A stretch of 64,000 bases of DNA from Phaeobacter sp. B1627 (GTDB lineage: Bacteria > Pseudomonadota > Alphaproteobacteria > Rhodobacterales > Rhodobacteraceae), in contig NZ_VCNK01000014.1 of NCBI RefSeq assembly GCF_006265095.1, forward strand, positions 124,001-188,000. Reading direction: 5' to 3'. The notes under the pieces were generated by a model that was given only the letters and a program-made list of their open reading frames with translations, made no database searches and was not told the DNA's origin. The stretch's first letter is position 1; each line of letters opens with the position of its first letter. The position numbers and the translations under genes were made by a program. Shown piece by piece: positions 10,906-20,091 of this stretch.

Positions 10906-11336
10906 GCCTGTCCCTTCCCTTTGCCCGATCAGGGGTTCCTTGCTTGGCGCTTCTTTTTAGCGAATACAACCCCTGTCGAAAACAGCGTTCTGCGCGGATG
11001 CACCATTGACAAATGCCGCCCCGCAGGTCATGTGCCCCCACAGGCACACCCTCTGCCGCGTGAGCAGAGAGCCGAAGCGCCCCGGAATTCTTATGGATCC
11101 CGGCATGATATGTCCCCTGACCTCAGGCGGGCCTTTGCGTTTCAGACCGGCTCTTGTCGGGGTTGCCATGGTTCCAAGATCACGCGTGGGGCTACGTGCG
11201 AGAGATCGACCCGTCGGCATGAGGCCAGACGGAGTCGGAGATTTCCGCCCCACTCGAACGGGTGTCGCAGGCCAGAAAGCCGCGGCCCCGGCGGTATGCG
11301 TCGTTCTCTGACACGCCTGCCGAAGAAAGGCTATTT
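10906..11336. other. Intergenic region between fur and the DEAD-box helicase
   Basis: A 431-bp region between divergent genes. A TTGACA hexamer sits near 11007, and the helicase would then have a long leader, which is common for cold-inducible RNA helicases. No open frame with a ribosome site or family resemblance was found. A cold-shock leader or small RNA is possible but not shown. Confidence 0.5.
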
Positions 11337-12671
11337 GTGACCGAATTTTCTACAATGGATCTGCCCGCGCAGCTTCTGACCCGTGTGACTGAAATGGGGT
11401 TCAAGGACCCGACACCAATCCAGGCACATGCAATCCCCCACGCCCTGCAGGGCAAGGATGTTCTGGGGCTGGCGCAGACCGGCACCGGCAAGACAGCCGC
11501 CTTCGGCATCCCGCTCGTGGCGCAGATGCTGGAATACGGCCAGAAGCCCGCGGCCAAGACCGTGCGCGGCTTGATCCTGGCCCCGACCCGCGAGCTTGCC
11601 AATCAGATTGCAGAAACGCTCAAGGGGCTGACGGACGGCACGCCGTTGAAAACCGGCCTTGTGGTCGGTGGCGTCTCCATCAATCCGCAGATTGCGCGCA
11701 TCGCCCGGGGGACCGACATCCTGGTTGCCACCCCCGGTCGCCTTCTGGACATCCTCGACCGCCGCGCGCTCGACCTTGGGTCCTGCGATTTTCTGGTGCT
11801 GGACGAGGCCGACCAGATGCTCGACCTCGGGTTCATTCATGCCTTGCGCAAGATCGCCGCACTGCTCCCCGAAGAGCGTCAGACCATGCTGTTCTCGGCC
11901 ACCATGCCGAAACAGATGAATGAAATCGCCAATGCCTACCTCAAAAGCCCCGTGCGCGTGGAGGTGACCCCTCCGGGCAAGCCTGCCGCCAAGGTGACCC
12001 AGTCGGTGCATTTCATCGCCAAAGCCGAAAAGCTGAAGTTGCTGAAAGAGCAGCTGGCCACCCATGAGGGTGAGCGGACGCTGGTCTTCGGGCGTACCAA
12101 GCACGGTATGGAAAAGCTGATGAAAGTGCTGGAGAAATCCGGTTTCAAAGCGGCCGCCATTCACGGCAACAAGAGCCAGGGACAGCGTGAGCGGGCCCTG
12201 CGCGCGTTCAAATCCGGCGAGATCACGGTTTTGGTTGCCACCGATGTGGCCGCCCGGGGGCTCGACATTCCGGATGTGAAATACGTCTACAACTATGAAC
12301 TGCCCAACGTTCCGGACGCCTATGTGCACCGGATCGGACGCACCGCGCGGGCGGGCAAGGACGGCCAGGCCGTGGCCTTCTGCGCCCCGGATGAAATCGG
12401 CGATCTGAAGGCGATCCAGAAGACTATGGGGATCACCATTCCCGTTGCCTCCGGTCGCGCCTGGGAAGAGCTGCCCGATCCGGCCTCCAAACCGGCACGC
12501 GGCGGTGGCCGTGGTCGCCCCGGCGGCAGTGGCGGCGGACGCGGCAAATCCGCAGGCAAACCCGGCGGTGGACGTCGCCGCTTTGGCGGTGGTGGCAAAT
12601 CTGAAGCACAGGGCGGCGGCGAAGCCCGCTCCGCAGGCGGCGGAGCATCCCGCCAGCGCCGGAAATCCTGA
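11337..12671 (+). CDS. rhlE: DEAD-box ATP-dependent RNA helicase, RhlE type
   Basis: A 444-residue RNA helicase acting in ribosome assembly, RNA decay or cold adaptation. Motifs in order: Q motif (PTPIQAHAIP, 25-34), Walker A AQTGTGKT (46-53), PTRELA (about 92), DEAD (about 157-160), SAT (about 186-188) and HRIGRTARAG (about 330). The last 60 residues are a Gly/Arg-rich RNA-binding tail. The start is taken as GTG (VTEFSTMDL) because AGAAAGG precedes it and relatives begin MTEF; an upstream ATG adds 25 unrelated residues. A strong hairpin terminator follows. Confidence 0.93.
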   Translation: MTEFSTMDLPAQLLTRVTEMGFKDPTPIQAHAIPHALQGKDVLGLAQTGTGKTAAFGIPLVAQMLEYGQKPAAKTVRGLILAPTRELANQIAETLKGLTDGTPLKTGLVVGGVSINPQIARIARGTDILVATPGRLLDILDRRALDLGSCDFLVLDEADQMLDLGFIHALRKIAALLPEERQTMLFSATMPKQMNEIANAYLKSPVRVEVTPPGKPAAKVTQSVHFIAKAEKLKLLKEQLATHEGERTLVFGRTKHGMEKLMKVLEKSGFKAAAIHGNKSQGQRERALRAFKSGEITVLVATDVAARGLDIPDVKYVYNYELPNVPDAYVHRIGRTARAGKDGQAVAFCAPDEIGDLKAIQKTMGITIPVASGRAWEELPDPASKPARGGGRGRPGGSGGGRGKSAGKPGGGRRRFGGGGKSEAQGGGEARSAGGGASRQRRKS

Positions 12672-12708
12672 CCCGGATCAGACCACCAGGTCAGCAGTCA
12701 TGACCACA

Positions 12709-12734
12709 GGGGCGGGAGATCTCCCGCCCCTTTT
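12709..12734 (+). terminator. Rho-independent terminator of the helicase gene
   Basis: A perfect 22-bp palindrome (ggggcgggag, at, ctcccgcccc) followed by TTTT, 38 bp after the helicase stop. Near-perfect hairpin geometry. Confidence 0.9.
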
Positions 12735-12762
12735 GATCTGTGCCACAGGCACCGACAAAAGC

Positions 12763-12835
12763 GTTGGGCCGCGCAGGCCGCGCCGGAGGCGCGGCCTGCG
12801 CCCCCGCGCGACGCGAACCGCGGCGCAAAACCTCC
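12763..12835. repeat. GC-hairpin intergenic repeat, copy 1
   Basis: A perfect 13-bp stem (12772-12784 with 12788-12800, loop gga). It is flanked on the left by aaagcgttgggccg and on the right by gcgcaaaacctc. The same flanks border a different stem at 48884-48966, so this is a dispersed repeat rather than a chance hairpin. It lies between the convergent helicase and selO genes. Confidence 0.8.
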
Positions 12836-12939
12836 TCTTTCCAGACAGCTGCCCAGAGACCTGTACAGATAAACGGCCAGATAGATCTCCAGACACCCGC
12901 CCGCCACCGCGCAGCGGGCAAGGTGCCGTCTTCAGTCAG

Positions 12940-14358
12940 TCAGGTCCCACAAAACGTGGCCTGCACCACCTCCCCCTCAGAGGGCGGGCGCCGCAGATCC
13001 TCAAACCCGGGCAGCGGTTCATAGGGGCGTGCAAGCGCCGTCATCAGCCGCTCAAACGGCGCAAGGTCACCGGCGACCGCAGCGGCTATCATCTGTTCAA
13101 CCCGATGATTGCGCGGGATGAGAACCGGGTTGGCCCGGGCCATGACCGCCTCCGGGTCGCGCTCGCCTTCAAGCCGCCGCAACCAGCGGTCCTTCCACTT
13201 GTCAAAACCAGAGGGGTCCAGAAACTGATCCCGCGCCTCGGCGTCCATCAGGGCCCGGAATGTATTGGTAAAATCGGCCTGCCCTTCCGTCATCAGCTGC
13301 AACAGGTCGGTAATCAGCTCCGGATCATCGGCGTCTTCGGTCAGAAGTCCCAGTTTGGCCCGTAACCGCCTCAGCCGAGCCGCTTCGATCAGGCCCGGCA
13401 TGGCATGGACGATCTCTGTTGCCTCTTCGACCGCGTCGCTGGGGTCCTCGTATTGCTGGATCAGCGCTGTCGCCAGTTGCGCCAAGTTCCAGACCGCGAT
13501 CTCCGGCTGGTTGGAAAACGCATATCGCCCGGCACGATCGATGGAGGAAAACACCCGGTTCGGATGAAACACATCCATGAAGGCACAGGGGCCGTAGTCA
13601 ATGGTCTCACCGGAAATGGAGCTGTTGTCCGTATTCATCACGCCATGGATGAACCCAACGCTCATCCAGGCCGCAATCAGCTCCACCTGCGCATCGCGCA
13701 CGCTCCGCAACAGCCCCATCGGACCTCGGGCGTCCGGGGCGTGGCGCGCAATGGCATAGTCGGTCAGGGTTTTGAGAGCCGCCGTTTCTCCACGCGCGGC
13801 AAAGACCTGAAATGTCCCGACCCGCAGATGGCTGCGGGCCACCCGCGTCAGGACCGCACCGGGCAGCGCCCCTTCGCGCCAGATCGTCTCTCCCGTGGCG
13901 ACGGCGGCAAGCGCCCGCGTGGTCGGGATCCCCAGAGCATGCATCGCCTCCGAGACCACATATTCCCGCAGCACCGGCCCCAGCCATGCCCGCCCGTCCC
14001 CGTTTCGGGAATAGGGGGTCGGGCCTGACCCTTTGAGCTGGATGTCGTGGCGGATGCCATCGGTGCCGACCACCTCGCCCAGCAACAGGGCGCGGCCGTC
14101 TCCGAGTTGCGGGTTGAAATTGCCGAACTGATGGCCCGCATAGAGCTGCGCCAGGGGTTCGGCCCCCTCCGGGATCTGATTGCCGCCAAAGACTGCGGCC
14201 AGTTCGGCCTCCTCGCTGGGCGCGATGCCCAATGTGTCGGCCAGTCCCGAATTGAAGGCCAGAAGACGGGGCGCCGCCACCGCCGTGGGCGCCTGTCGCG
14301 TATAGAACTGCGGCGGCAGTTGCGCATAGGTATTGTCGAATGGGATGTTGAGTGTCAT
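12940..14358 (-). CDS. selO: Protein adenylyltransferase SelO (YdiU/UPF0061)
   Basis: A 472-residue pseudokinase-fold enzyme that AMPylates proteins on Ser/Thr/Tyr in response to oxidative stress. Family hallmarks are QLYAGHQFGNFNPQLGDGRA, LKGSGPTPYSRNGDGRAWLG, HGVMNTDNSSISGETIDYGP and a Cys four residues from the end (FCGT). That last position holds selenocysteine or cysteine in other SelO proteins and is redox-linked. The start is MTLNIPFDN; upstream in-frame codons overlap the divergent cupin promoter and are not conserved. It is divergent from the DUF985 cupin, with 82 bp between starts. Confidence 0.95.
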   Translation of the reverse strand: MTLNIPFDNTYAQLPPQFYTRQAPTAVAAPRLLAFNSGLADTLGIAPSEEAELAAVFGGNQIPEGAEPLAQLYAGHQFGNFNPQLGDGRALLLGEVVGTDGIRHDIQLKGSGPTPYSRNGDGRAWLGPVLREYVVSEAMHALGIPTTRALAAVATGETIWREGALPGAVLTRVARSHLRVGTFQVFAARGETAALKTLTDYAIARHAPDARGPMGLLRSVRDAQVELIAAWMSVGFIHGVMNTDNSSISGETIDYGPCAFMDVFHPNRVFSSIDRAGRYAFSNQPEIAVWNLAQLATALIQQYEDPSDAVEEATEIVHAMPGLIEAARLRRLRAKLGLLTEDADDPELITDLLQLMTEGQADFTNTFRALMDAEARDQFLDPSGFDKWKDRWLRRLEGERDPEAVMARANPVLIPRNHRVEQMIAAAVAGDLAPFERLMTALARPYEPLPGFEDLRRPPSEGEVVQATFCGT

Positions 14359-14440
14359 GGGCGAAACATATGGCGTCGCGGCGCAATTACCACCCGGAAA
14401 CGCCCCGCCCGAGCGGCGCCACGCAAATAAGGACCACCCC

Positions 14441-14911
14441 ATGATGCACAACATGCGCGCAGAAGAGATCATTGAGACCCTGAGACTGGAGCGGCACCCC
14501 GAAGGCGGCTGGTATCGTCAGACCTGGATTGAAGAAACCGGCGCGCGTGATGCGCCAGAGGACGACGCCCCGCGCCCCAGTGGCACCTGCATCTATTTCC
14601 TGTTGCGCCGGGGCGAGGCCAGCCACTGGCACCGCGTGGACGCTACCGAGATCTGGCTGTACCACGCCGGGGCACCGCTGATTCTGTCGATGTCAGCGAC
14701 GGACAGCGGCCCGGCCATCGACCATTTGTTGTCTCCTGACCTGAGACACGGACGGCCGCAGTTGATTGTCCCCAAGGACCATTGGCAGGCGGCCCGCAGC
14801 ACCGGGGACTGGACGCTGGTGAGCTGCACGGTATCGCCCGGTTTCGATTTTTCGGGCTTTGAGCTGGCGCCTGAAACCTTTGATATTCCGCGTCAATCGC
14901 AGGCAAAATAG
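14441..14911 (+). CDS. DUF985 cupin-like protein (COG3542)
   Basis: A 156-residue single-domain cupin of the DUF985 family. Recognisable features are EIIETLRLERHPEGGWYRQT at the N-terminus, the segment SGTCIYFLLRRGEASHWHRV with possible ligand-binding histidines, and SCTVSPGFDFSGFEL at the C-terminus. The family is abundant and structurally known, but its biochemical role is not settled. Start set by AAGGA seven bases before the ATG. Divergent from selO. Confidence 0.9.
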   Translation: MMHNMRAEEIIETLRLERHPEGGWYRQTWIEETGARDAPEDDAPRPSGTCIYFLLRRGEASHWHRVDATEIWLYHAGAPLILSMSATDSGPAIDHLLSPDLRHGRPQLIVPKDHWQAARSTGDWTLVSCTVSPGFDFSGFELAPETFDIPRQSQAK

Positions 14912-14963
14912 CGCTCTCATATCGGATCTTTCCGGGTCGTACCGGGGAGCAGGTATCAAAGGC

Positions 14964-14983
14964 CCGCATCAGGAGATGCGGGC
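14964..14983. terminator. Hairpin after the DUF985 gene
   Basis: Perfect 8-bp stem CCCGCATC/GATGCGGG with a 4-nt loop, 52 bp past the cupin stop. No U-run follows on either strand, so termination is only probable. Confidence 0.5.
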
Positions 14984-14997
14984 AATCAAGAGCGCCG

Positions 14998-15027
14998 CCA
15001 CAGAGCCCCACAGAGCACCACAGAGCG
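14998..15027. repeat. Three tandem 10-bp units
   Basis: ccacagagc plus one variable base, three times in a row, continuing as degenerate gagcgc-containing copies to about 15055. It lies in the space between the convergent cupin and anmK genes. Confidence 0.85.
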
Positions 15028-15107
15028 CCAGAAGGAGCGCTACCAGGAGCGCCACTGGTCGAGGGATGTCGCGAGGGATTTCGCGGCGGGCCTTGCCCGA
15101 CGCGACC

Positions 15108-15140
15108 GGCCGCGCGCGCCCGTTCCGGGCGCGCGCGGCC
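15108..15140. repeat. GC-hairpin downstream of anmK
   Basis: Perfect 15-bp stem (15108-15122 with 15126-15140, loop ttc) made of alternating GC. It lies 44 bp beyond the anmK stop, on the strand reading leftward. It resembles the hairpin at 20017-20053 in composition and position. It may act as a terminator or mRNA end-protection structure. Confidence 0.75.
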
Positions 15141-15183
15141 CCGCCAAACCAGAGCAAAGCGCCCCGAGGCAGACGCTACCTCA

Positions 15184-16314
15184 TCAGGCATCGACTGCAG
15201 GCAACCACCCCGCGGGGACCGTCACCACGCCTCCGCCCACGCAGGCCCGCACCCCCGTGGTCCGCGGGGCCGAAGTGGCCATGCCACGGGCAACACGCAC
15301 GGCCAGATAGGCAAACGCCTGTGCCTCCAGCATGTCACCGTCGAGACCCACCGTCTCGACCGGTTCGACCGGGCAATCCAGCGACACCCGCAGCATTTCC
15401 ATCAGCACCGGATTGTGCCGCCCCCCACCCGTGACCAGCACCCGCTCCGGAGGCTCGGGGCAATGCTGCATGCCCTGCGCCACGGCGGCGGCGCACATGG
15501 CCGTCAGCGTGGCGGCGGCATCGGCATCGCTCAGCTCTGTCACCAGACCGACCATTTCTGAGAAATCGTTCCGGTCCAGAGACTTCGGCGGCATTCTTGA
15601 AAAATACGGCTCGGCGAGAAACAGCTCCAGCGCACCGGTTTCGACGGATCCGTCGCTGGCAATCCGCCCGTCCTTGTCCATCTCCAGCCCCAGCCGGGCC
15701 TGAAGGAAATCATTCAGCGGCGCATTGGCGGGGCCGGTGTCAAAGGCCAGCAAGGCACCATCCTCCTCGGGGCGCGAATAGCGGGGATCCACATAGGTCA
15801 GGTTGCCGACGCCCCCCAAATTCAGAAAACACAACGGCTCGGCCGCGCCGATATAGTGCGCGCAGGCGTGATGGAAAAACGGCGCCAGCGGCGCGCCCTC
15901 CCCCCCAAGGGAGACATCATCCGAGCGAAAGTCCCAGACCACCGGCAGGCCGAGCGCCTGTGCCAGCACCGCCCCGTCGCCAACCTGCAGCGTCCCCTGC
16001 AGGCGCGGCGCGTGGGCAACGGTCTGGCCGTGGAACCCGATCACCTCGACATCAGTATGGGCGCTCAGCAGGTCGATATGCGCCTGCTCCACCACCCGGG
16101 CCGCCGCCACCACCTGAGGTCCGCTCCACTGTCCCAGGGCCGCCCGCAGGGTCTCGCGCTCCGCTGCCGAATAGGGCCGGAACCCGGCGCCGCCAAAGGC
16201 GAAAATCTCCCGGCCGTCCGTCTCCAGAACCGCAGCGTCAACCCCGTCCAGCGATGTGCCGCTCATGGCGCCCAGGGCGCGGACCGGCCCGGATTTGGAA
16301 ATGGCTTTGCCCAT
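15184..16314 (-). CDS. anmK: Anhydro-N-acetylmuramic acid kinase
   Basis: A 376-residue ATP-dependent kinase that opens and phosphorylates 1,6-anhydro-MurNAc during peptidoglycan recycling. The signature [14 protein letters not shown] is at residues 15-28, with later [13 protein letters not shown] and [14 protein letters not shown] segments typical of the family. It is divergent from tyrS with 142 bp between, an arrangement common in Rhodobacterales. It acts in the same pathway as NagZ (32696-33697). Confidence 0.95.
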   Translation of the reverse strand: MGKAISKSGPVRALGAMSGTSLDGVDAAVLETDGREIFAFGGAGFRPYSAAERETLRAALGQWSGPQVVAAARVVEQAHIDLLSAHTDVEVIGFHGQTVAHAPRLQGTLQVGDGAVLAQALGLPVVWDFRSDDVSLGGEGAPLAPFFHHACAHYIGAAEPLCFLNLGGVGNLTYVDPRYSRPEEDGALLAFDTGPANAPLNDFLQARLGLEMDKDGRIASDGSVETGALELFLAEPYFSRMPPKSLDRNDFSEMVGLVTELSDADAAATLTAMCAAAVAQGMQHCPEPPERVLVTGGGRHNPVLMEMLRVSLDCPVEPVETVGLDGDMLEAQAFAYLAVRVARGMATSAPRTTGVRACVGGGVVTVPAGWLPAVDA

Positions 16315-16456
16315 CTCTGCCCTCTTTCATGCAAAACCGGGCCGTTTCGCCCGTTGCCCAGCAGTCTACACTGCGCATTTTGTCGCGAAAACAGGTTCCA
16401 ACCCCGGCGGATGCGATTTATACCCGCGCTTGCAAATTCAAAAGCCGGGGCGTGCT

Positions 16457-17710
16457 ATGACCTATCATCCAAAATCGGATTTCATCGCCATCATGATGGA
16501 GCGCGGGTTCCTCGCGGACTGCACCGATTATCAGGGCCTCGACGATGCTCTGGTGAACGGGACCCAGACGGCATATATCGGCTATGACGCCACCGCTCAG
16601 TCGCTGCACGTGGGGCATCTGCTCAACATCATGATGCTGCGCTGGCTGCAAAAGACGGGCCACCGGCCGATCACGTTGATGGGCGGTGGCACCACAAAGG
16701 TCGGTGACCCCTCTTTTCGCTCGGACGAACGGCCCCTGCTTGGCCCCGAACAGATCGACGCGAATATTGCGGGCATGCAGAAGGTGTTTGCCAAATATCT
16801 CAGCTATGGTGACGGCGCCTCAGATGCGCTGATGCTCAACAATGCGGAATGGCTGGATGAGCTGAACTACCTCGATTTCCTGCGCGATATCGGGCGCCAT
16901 TTCTCGGTCAACCGGATGCTCAGCTTCGAGAGCGTGAAGTCACGCCTCGACCGCGAACAGTCGCTGTCGTTTCTCGAATTCAACTATATGATTCTCCAAG
17001 CCTATGACTTCCTCGAGCTGAACCGCCGCTACGGCTGCACCCTGCAGATGGGCGGGTCAGACCAATGGGGCAATATCGTCAACGGGATCGACCTGACACG
17101 GCGGGTTCTGGACAATGAAATCTACGGCCTCACCTCGCCGCTGCTGACCACCTCAGACGGTCGCAAAATGGGCAAATCCCAGGGCGGTGCCATCTGGCTC
17201 AATGACGAGATGCTCAGCTCATATGAGTTCTGGCAGTTCTGGCGCAATACGACCGATGCCGATGTGGGGCGCTTCCTCAAGCTCTATACCGAGATCCCTG
17301 TGGACGAATGTGACCGCCTCGGGGCTCTGCAGGGCTCCGAGATCAACGAGGGCAAGGTGATCCTCGCCAATGCGGTCACCAGCCTGCTGCACGGGCCGGA
17401 GGCCGCCCAGGCCGCAGAAGCCACCGCGCGCGAAGTGTTCGAGAAGGGCGGCATCGGCGATGATCTGCCCACCCTGACGCTCTCCTCCGCAGAGCTGGGC
17501 GACGGCATGTCCATCGTGCAGATGATCGTCAAGTCAGGCCTCGCCAAGACCGGCAAGGAAGCAAAACGGCTGATCGCGGAAAACGGCGCGAAAATCGACG
17601 ACCAGCCCCTGACCGACGCGGGTCTGATGATCGACGCGAAAGCGCTGTCGGCTCCGATCAAACTGTCCGCAGGCAAGAAACGCCACGCTCTGGTTCAGCT
17701 GCAGGGCTGA
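16457..17710 (+). CDS. tyrS: Tyrosyl-tRNA synthetase
   Basis: A 417-residue class Ic aminoacyl-tRNA synthetase. The HIGH-like motif is HVGH (51-54) and the KMSKS loop reads KMGKS (about 236-240). The tyrosine pocket GGSDQWGNI is present. A C-terminal S4 domain (about 350-415) contains [13 protein letters not shown]. The start MTYHPKSDF was chosen from family alignment, discarding a long upstream in-frame stretch overlapping anmK. A strong hairpin follows the stop. Confidence 0.97.
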   Translation: MTYHPKSDFIAIMMERGFLADCTDYQGLDDALVNGTQTAYIGYDATAQSLHVGHLLNIMMLRWLQKTGHRPITLMGGGTTKVGDPSFRSDERPLLGPEQIDANIAGMQKVFAKYLSYGDGASDALMLNNAEWLDELNYLDFLRDIGRHFSVNRMLSFESVKSRLDREQSLSFLEFNYMILQAYDFLELNRRYGCTLQMGGSDQWGNIVNGIDLTRRVLDNEIYGLTSPLLTTSDGRKMGKSQGGAIWLNDEMLSSYEFWQFWRNTTDADVGRFLKLYTEIPVDECDRLGALQGSEINEGKVILANAVTSLLHGPEAAQAAEATAREVFEKGGIGDDLPTLTLSSAELGDGMSIVQMIVKSGLAKTGKEAKRLIAENGAKIDDQPLTDAGLMIDAKALSAPIKLSAGKKRHALVQLQG

Positions 17711-17725
17711 GCTGCCACACCGCTC

Positions 17726-17772
17726 AACAGGCGCGGGCAAGAAGGGCTGTGTCTCTCTTGCCCGCGCCTGTT
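17726..17772 (+). terminator. Hairpin terminator after tyrS
   Basis: A perfect 17-bp inverted repeat (17726-17742 with 17756-17772) with a 13-nt loop, starting 16 bp after the stop. The right arm ends in TT followed by cccc, so there is no long U-run. Confidence 0.75.
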
Positions 17773-17876
17773 CCCCGACTTCGGATCATCCCGAGGCGCT
17801 CCTATTGCACCCTGTTGCACCGGACGCATGCGGGCATTCGCGCCGTCCGCACATCGGACCGGCGCCCCTCGCCCAC

Positions 17877-17915
17877 AGTTTGCGCCCAAGCTGTGCGCCC
17901 AAAGTGTGCGCCCTG
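17877..17915. repeat. Three tandem 13-bp units
   Basis: Three 13-bp copies built on tgtgcgcccaa, immediately downstream of the small gene ending at 17927. Non-coding. Confidence 0.85.
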
Positions 17916-17926
17916 ACGGCGAAGCC

Positions 17927-18064
17927 TCACAGAACCAGCAGATCAAGCACCGTCAGCACGACGAAAGTCGGAACCGACAGTAAACTGGCCAGAAGAACCG
18001 CAGCCGATTTTGTCATCCGCGCGCCAGGAGCTTCCTTTCCGTACACTTTAATCGCTTTTTTCAT
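17927..18064 (-). CDS. Possible 45-residue single-span membrane protein
   Basis: A short open frame: a basic N-terminus (MKKAIKVYGKEAPGARMTK) followed by about 25 hydrophobic residues (SAAVLLASLLSVPTFVVL and on) to the stop. This fits a small N-in membrane peptide. The ribosome site is weak (GAGGG about 14 nt upstream). It is divergent from the FemAB-like gene. Function unknown; it could also be a chance frame, but the charge and hydrophobicity pattern argue for a gene. Confidence 0.45.
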   Translation of the reverse strand: MKKAIKVYGKEAPGARMTKSAAVLLASLLSVPTFVVLTVLDLLVL

Positions 18065-18109
18065 GGTTCCATTAACCCTCGCTTAGGTTTCAATCCGGTT
18101 AATGGCGCC

Positions 18110-19033
18110 ATGTTTGATCTCGCCGCCTCAGATGCCATGCCCCGTACCACCCACCGCTCATCCCTCATTCCTGCGCTGGCGCAATCGCCGCACTTCGTGG
18201 CAGCCCTGCGCCATGCCGGACAGGCTCCGCTGCTGCTGGATCGACTGCAGGATATGGTCGTGCTGCGCCGCACCATCTGCGGCCTGCCCTGTGCCATGGT
18301 CAACCGCGCCGACCTGGTGAAACCCGCACGCCTGCTGGAGATCCTGCAGGAAGAGGGGTTGCGCCGCACTCCCGTCATCCTGTCGCCCGAACGACCGGTG
18401 CCGGAACTGGCCCGTCTCGGCGCCCTGCCCCTGATGACGCCCGCCAGTGTGGGGACCTTGGCAATCCATCAAAATCGTGAGGACCGGCGCGCGGGTCTGG
18501 AGCAGAAATGGCGCAACCGCCTGTCTCATGCCGAGTCGCAAGCGCTGCGGATCACGCGCCGGAATATGCCTCTCTCCCCCGACCATTGGTTGCTCCGGGC
18601 CGATGCGGCGCAACAACGCCGCCGTCGCTACCGCAGTTGGCCCGTGGCCCTGACCCTGGCCTATGCCGAGGCCAACCCCGGCTGTGCCAAACTGTTTGAG
18701 GCCTTCGATGATCACGAGCGGGTGGCCGGAATTCTGGTGCTCACCCATGGGGAGGGTGCGACCTATCACATCGCCCACAGCACGGAGCGCGGCAAAGACC
18801 TGTCGGCGCATAATCTGCTGATGTGGACGGCCATGGACTGGCTGGCCTCCAAAGGCATCCGGCAACTGGATCTTGGCGTGATCAACACAGAGGACGCGGC
18901 CGGGCTCGCGCGGTTCAAACTGGGCACCGGCGCCACCGTCGAGACGCTCGGTGGCACATGGCTCTTCTGGCCGCCACTCGGCCGGTGCCTGGCCCCTCTG
19001 GCCTCGATCGATCTCAACCTCATGGGGGCCTGA
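18110..19033 (+). CDS. FemAB/GNAT-fold acyltransferase-like protein
   Basis: A 307-residue soluble protein. The C-terminal part (about 180-300) resembles the GNAT half of FemAB-like (COG2348/BioF2-like) transferases. It has TYHIAHSTERGKDLSAHNLL followed by MDWLASKGIRQLDLGVINTE and GLARFKLGTGA, where the last glycine-rich piece is typical of this group. The N-terminal 110 residues look like a degenerate second domain. No partner gene is near. Acceptor unknown; an aminoacyl or N-acyl transfer to a small molecule is plausible. Confidence 0.7.
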   Translation: MFDLAASDAMPRTTHRSSLIPALAQSPHFVAALRHAGQAPLLLDRLQDMVVLRRTICGLPCAMVNRADLVKPARLLEILQEEGLRRTPVILSPERPVPELARLGALPLMTPASVGTLAIHQNREDRRAGLEQKWRNRLSHAESQALRITRRNMPLSPDHWLLRADAAQQRRRRYRSWPVALTLAYAEANPGCAKLFEAFDDHERVAGILVLTHGEGATYHIAHSTERGKDLSAHNLLMWTAMDWLASKGIRQLDLGVINTEDAAGLARFKLGTGATVETLGGTWLFWPPLGRCLAPLASIDLNLMGA

Positions 19034-19143
19034 GCGCCCCGCGGCCCTCCCACGCGCCACCCGGCCCCGCTCCGGTCCCATTGCGGTCCCGTTTCGCTCC
19101 CCGCCCGCACATGACTGGACAGGGCTGCGCCACCGTGATTATC

Positions 19144-19157
19144 TGAACGCACGTTCA
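19144..19157. promoter_or_regulatory. Palindromic operator TGAACG-N2-CGTTCA before the SDR gene
   Basis: A perfect 14-bp inverted repeat 22 bp before the SDR start and just upstream of its ribosome site. The form fits TetR-family operators of fatty-acid or acyl-CoA catabolism genes. Its position over the leader suggests repression. Confidence 0.6.
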
Positions 19158-19179
19158 TTTCAGGGGAGGAGCGCGGGAT

Positions 19180-19935
19180 ATGAAACTCGCAACAACACGC
19201 GCCGTCATCACCGGCGGCGCCTCAGGCCTGGGCGAGGCTACCGCCCGCCATTTCCGCACTGCGGGCGCAGAGGTCACAATATTCGATCGGGATGCGGATC
19301 GGGGGCAGCGGATCGCCGACAGTATCGGAGCCCATTTTGCGCAGACCGATGTGACCAGCGAAGCCTCCGTCCAGGCCGCCATTTCTCTGGCCTCAGAGCG
19401 CATGGGCGGGATCTCGGCCTGCGTCAACTGTGCAGGGATCGCCCATGCCATCAAGACGGTCGGGCGGGACGGACCGCACCCGCTTGCCGCCTTTCAGTCC
19501 ACCATCGACATCAATCTCGTCGGCAGTTTCAACGTCTCCCGCCTGGCCGCTGCGGAGATCGCAAAGACGGAACCGGCGCCCGATGGGGCACGCGGCGTTA
19601 TCATCAACACGGCCTCCATCGCGGCCTTTGACGGGCAAAAGGGGCAGGCCGCCTATGCTGCGTCAAAAGGCGGCATCGTTGGCATGACCCTGCCCATGGC
19701 CCGCGATCTGGCCTCTCTCGGCATTCGGGTGATGGCCATTGCTCCGGGGATCTTCATGACGCCGATGCTGGCCGGGCTGCCGGAGGAGGCGCAGGCGCAG
19801 CTGGCCGCCGATGTGCCGAATCCGGCGCGGCTTGGCCAGCCCGAGGAATACGCAAGGCTGGCCGGCTTCATCGTAGAGTTGGGCTATCTGAACGGAGAGG
19901 TCATTCGCCTCGACGGGGCCTTGCGGATGCGGTGA
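19180..19935 (+). CDS. SDR oxidoreductase, 3-hydroxyacyl-CoA dehydrogenase-like
   Basis: A 251-residue short-chain dehydrogenase. The NAD(P) motif TGGASGLG is at 11-18, NCAGIA at about 85-90, and the catalytic Ser146, Tyr160 and Lys164 are in place (YAASK). The FDRD stretch after beta-2 favours NAD. The insertion around residues 125-135 and the overall pattern are closest to type II 3-hydroxyacyl-CoA dehydrogenase (HSD10-like) proteins of beta-oxidation and branched-chain catabolism. GGGGAGG precedes the ATG. The palindromic operator supports catabolic regulation. Confidence 0.85.
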   Translation: MKLATTRAVITGGASGLGEATARHFRTAGAEVTIFDRDADRGQRIADSIGAHFAQTDVTSEASVQAAISLASERMGGISACVNCAGIAHAIKTVGRDGPHPLAAFQSTIDINLVGSFNVSRLAAAEIAKTEPAPDGARGVIINTASIAAFDGQKGQAAYAASKGGIVGMTLPMARDLASLGIRVMAIAPGIFMTPMLAGLPEEAQAQLAADVPNPARLGQPEEYARLAGFIVELGYLNGEVIRLDGALRMR

Positions 19936-20016
19936 TCTTTCTGGCGACACGCGCCTCCCTCCCGTCCCGGCTGCCCTGCCTTCTGCCAAGGGGGCACTCC
20001 GTTTGGGGGGGGGAGC

Positions 20017-20081
20017 GGCGCCGCGCGCGCCCGGCACGGGCGCGCGCGGCGCCGGTCGCTTTGGGCCGAAGGCCCAAAGCG
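20017..20081. repeat. Two GC-rich hairpins downstream of uup
   Basis: Two perfect stems in a row: 17 bp (20017-20033 with 20037-20053, loop gca) and 11 bp (20057-20067 with 20071-20081, loop gaa). They lie between the convergent SDR and uup genes. The second stem begins 11 bp from the uup stop and may terminate it. The sequence gcgaaacacctc to the right resembles the right flank of the repeats at 12763 and 48884. Confidence 0.75.
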
Positions 20082-20091
20082 AAACACCTCA

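Noticed and set aside
14969-15157. 62-codon minus-strand frame with a hydrophobic Leu/Ala end downstream of anmK
   Set aside because: It is formed by the GC hairpin and the 10-bp repeats, starts inside the hairpin flank and lacks a ribosome site. The hydrophobic run follows from gcgctc-type repeats.
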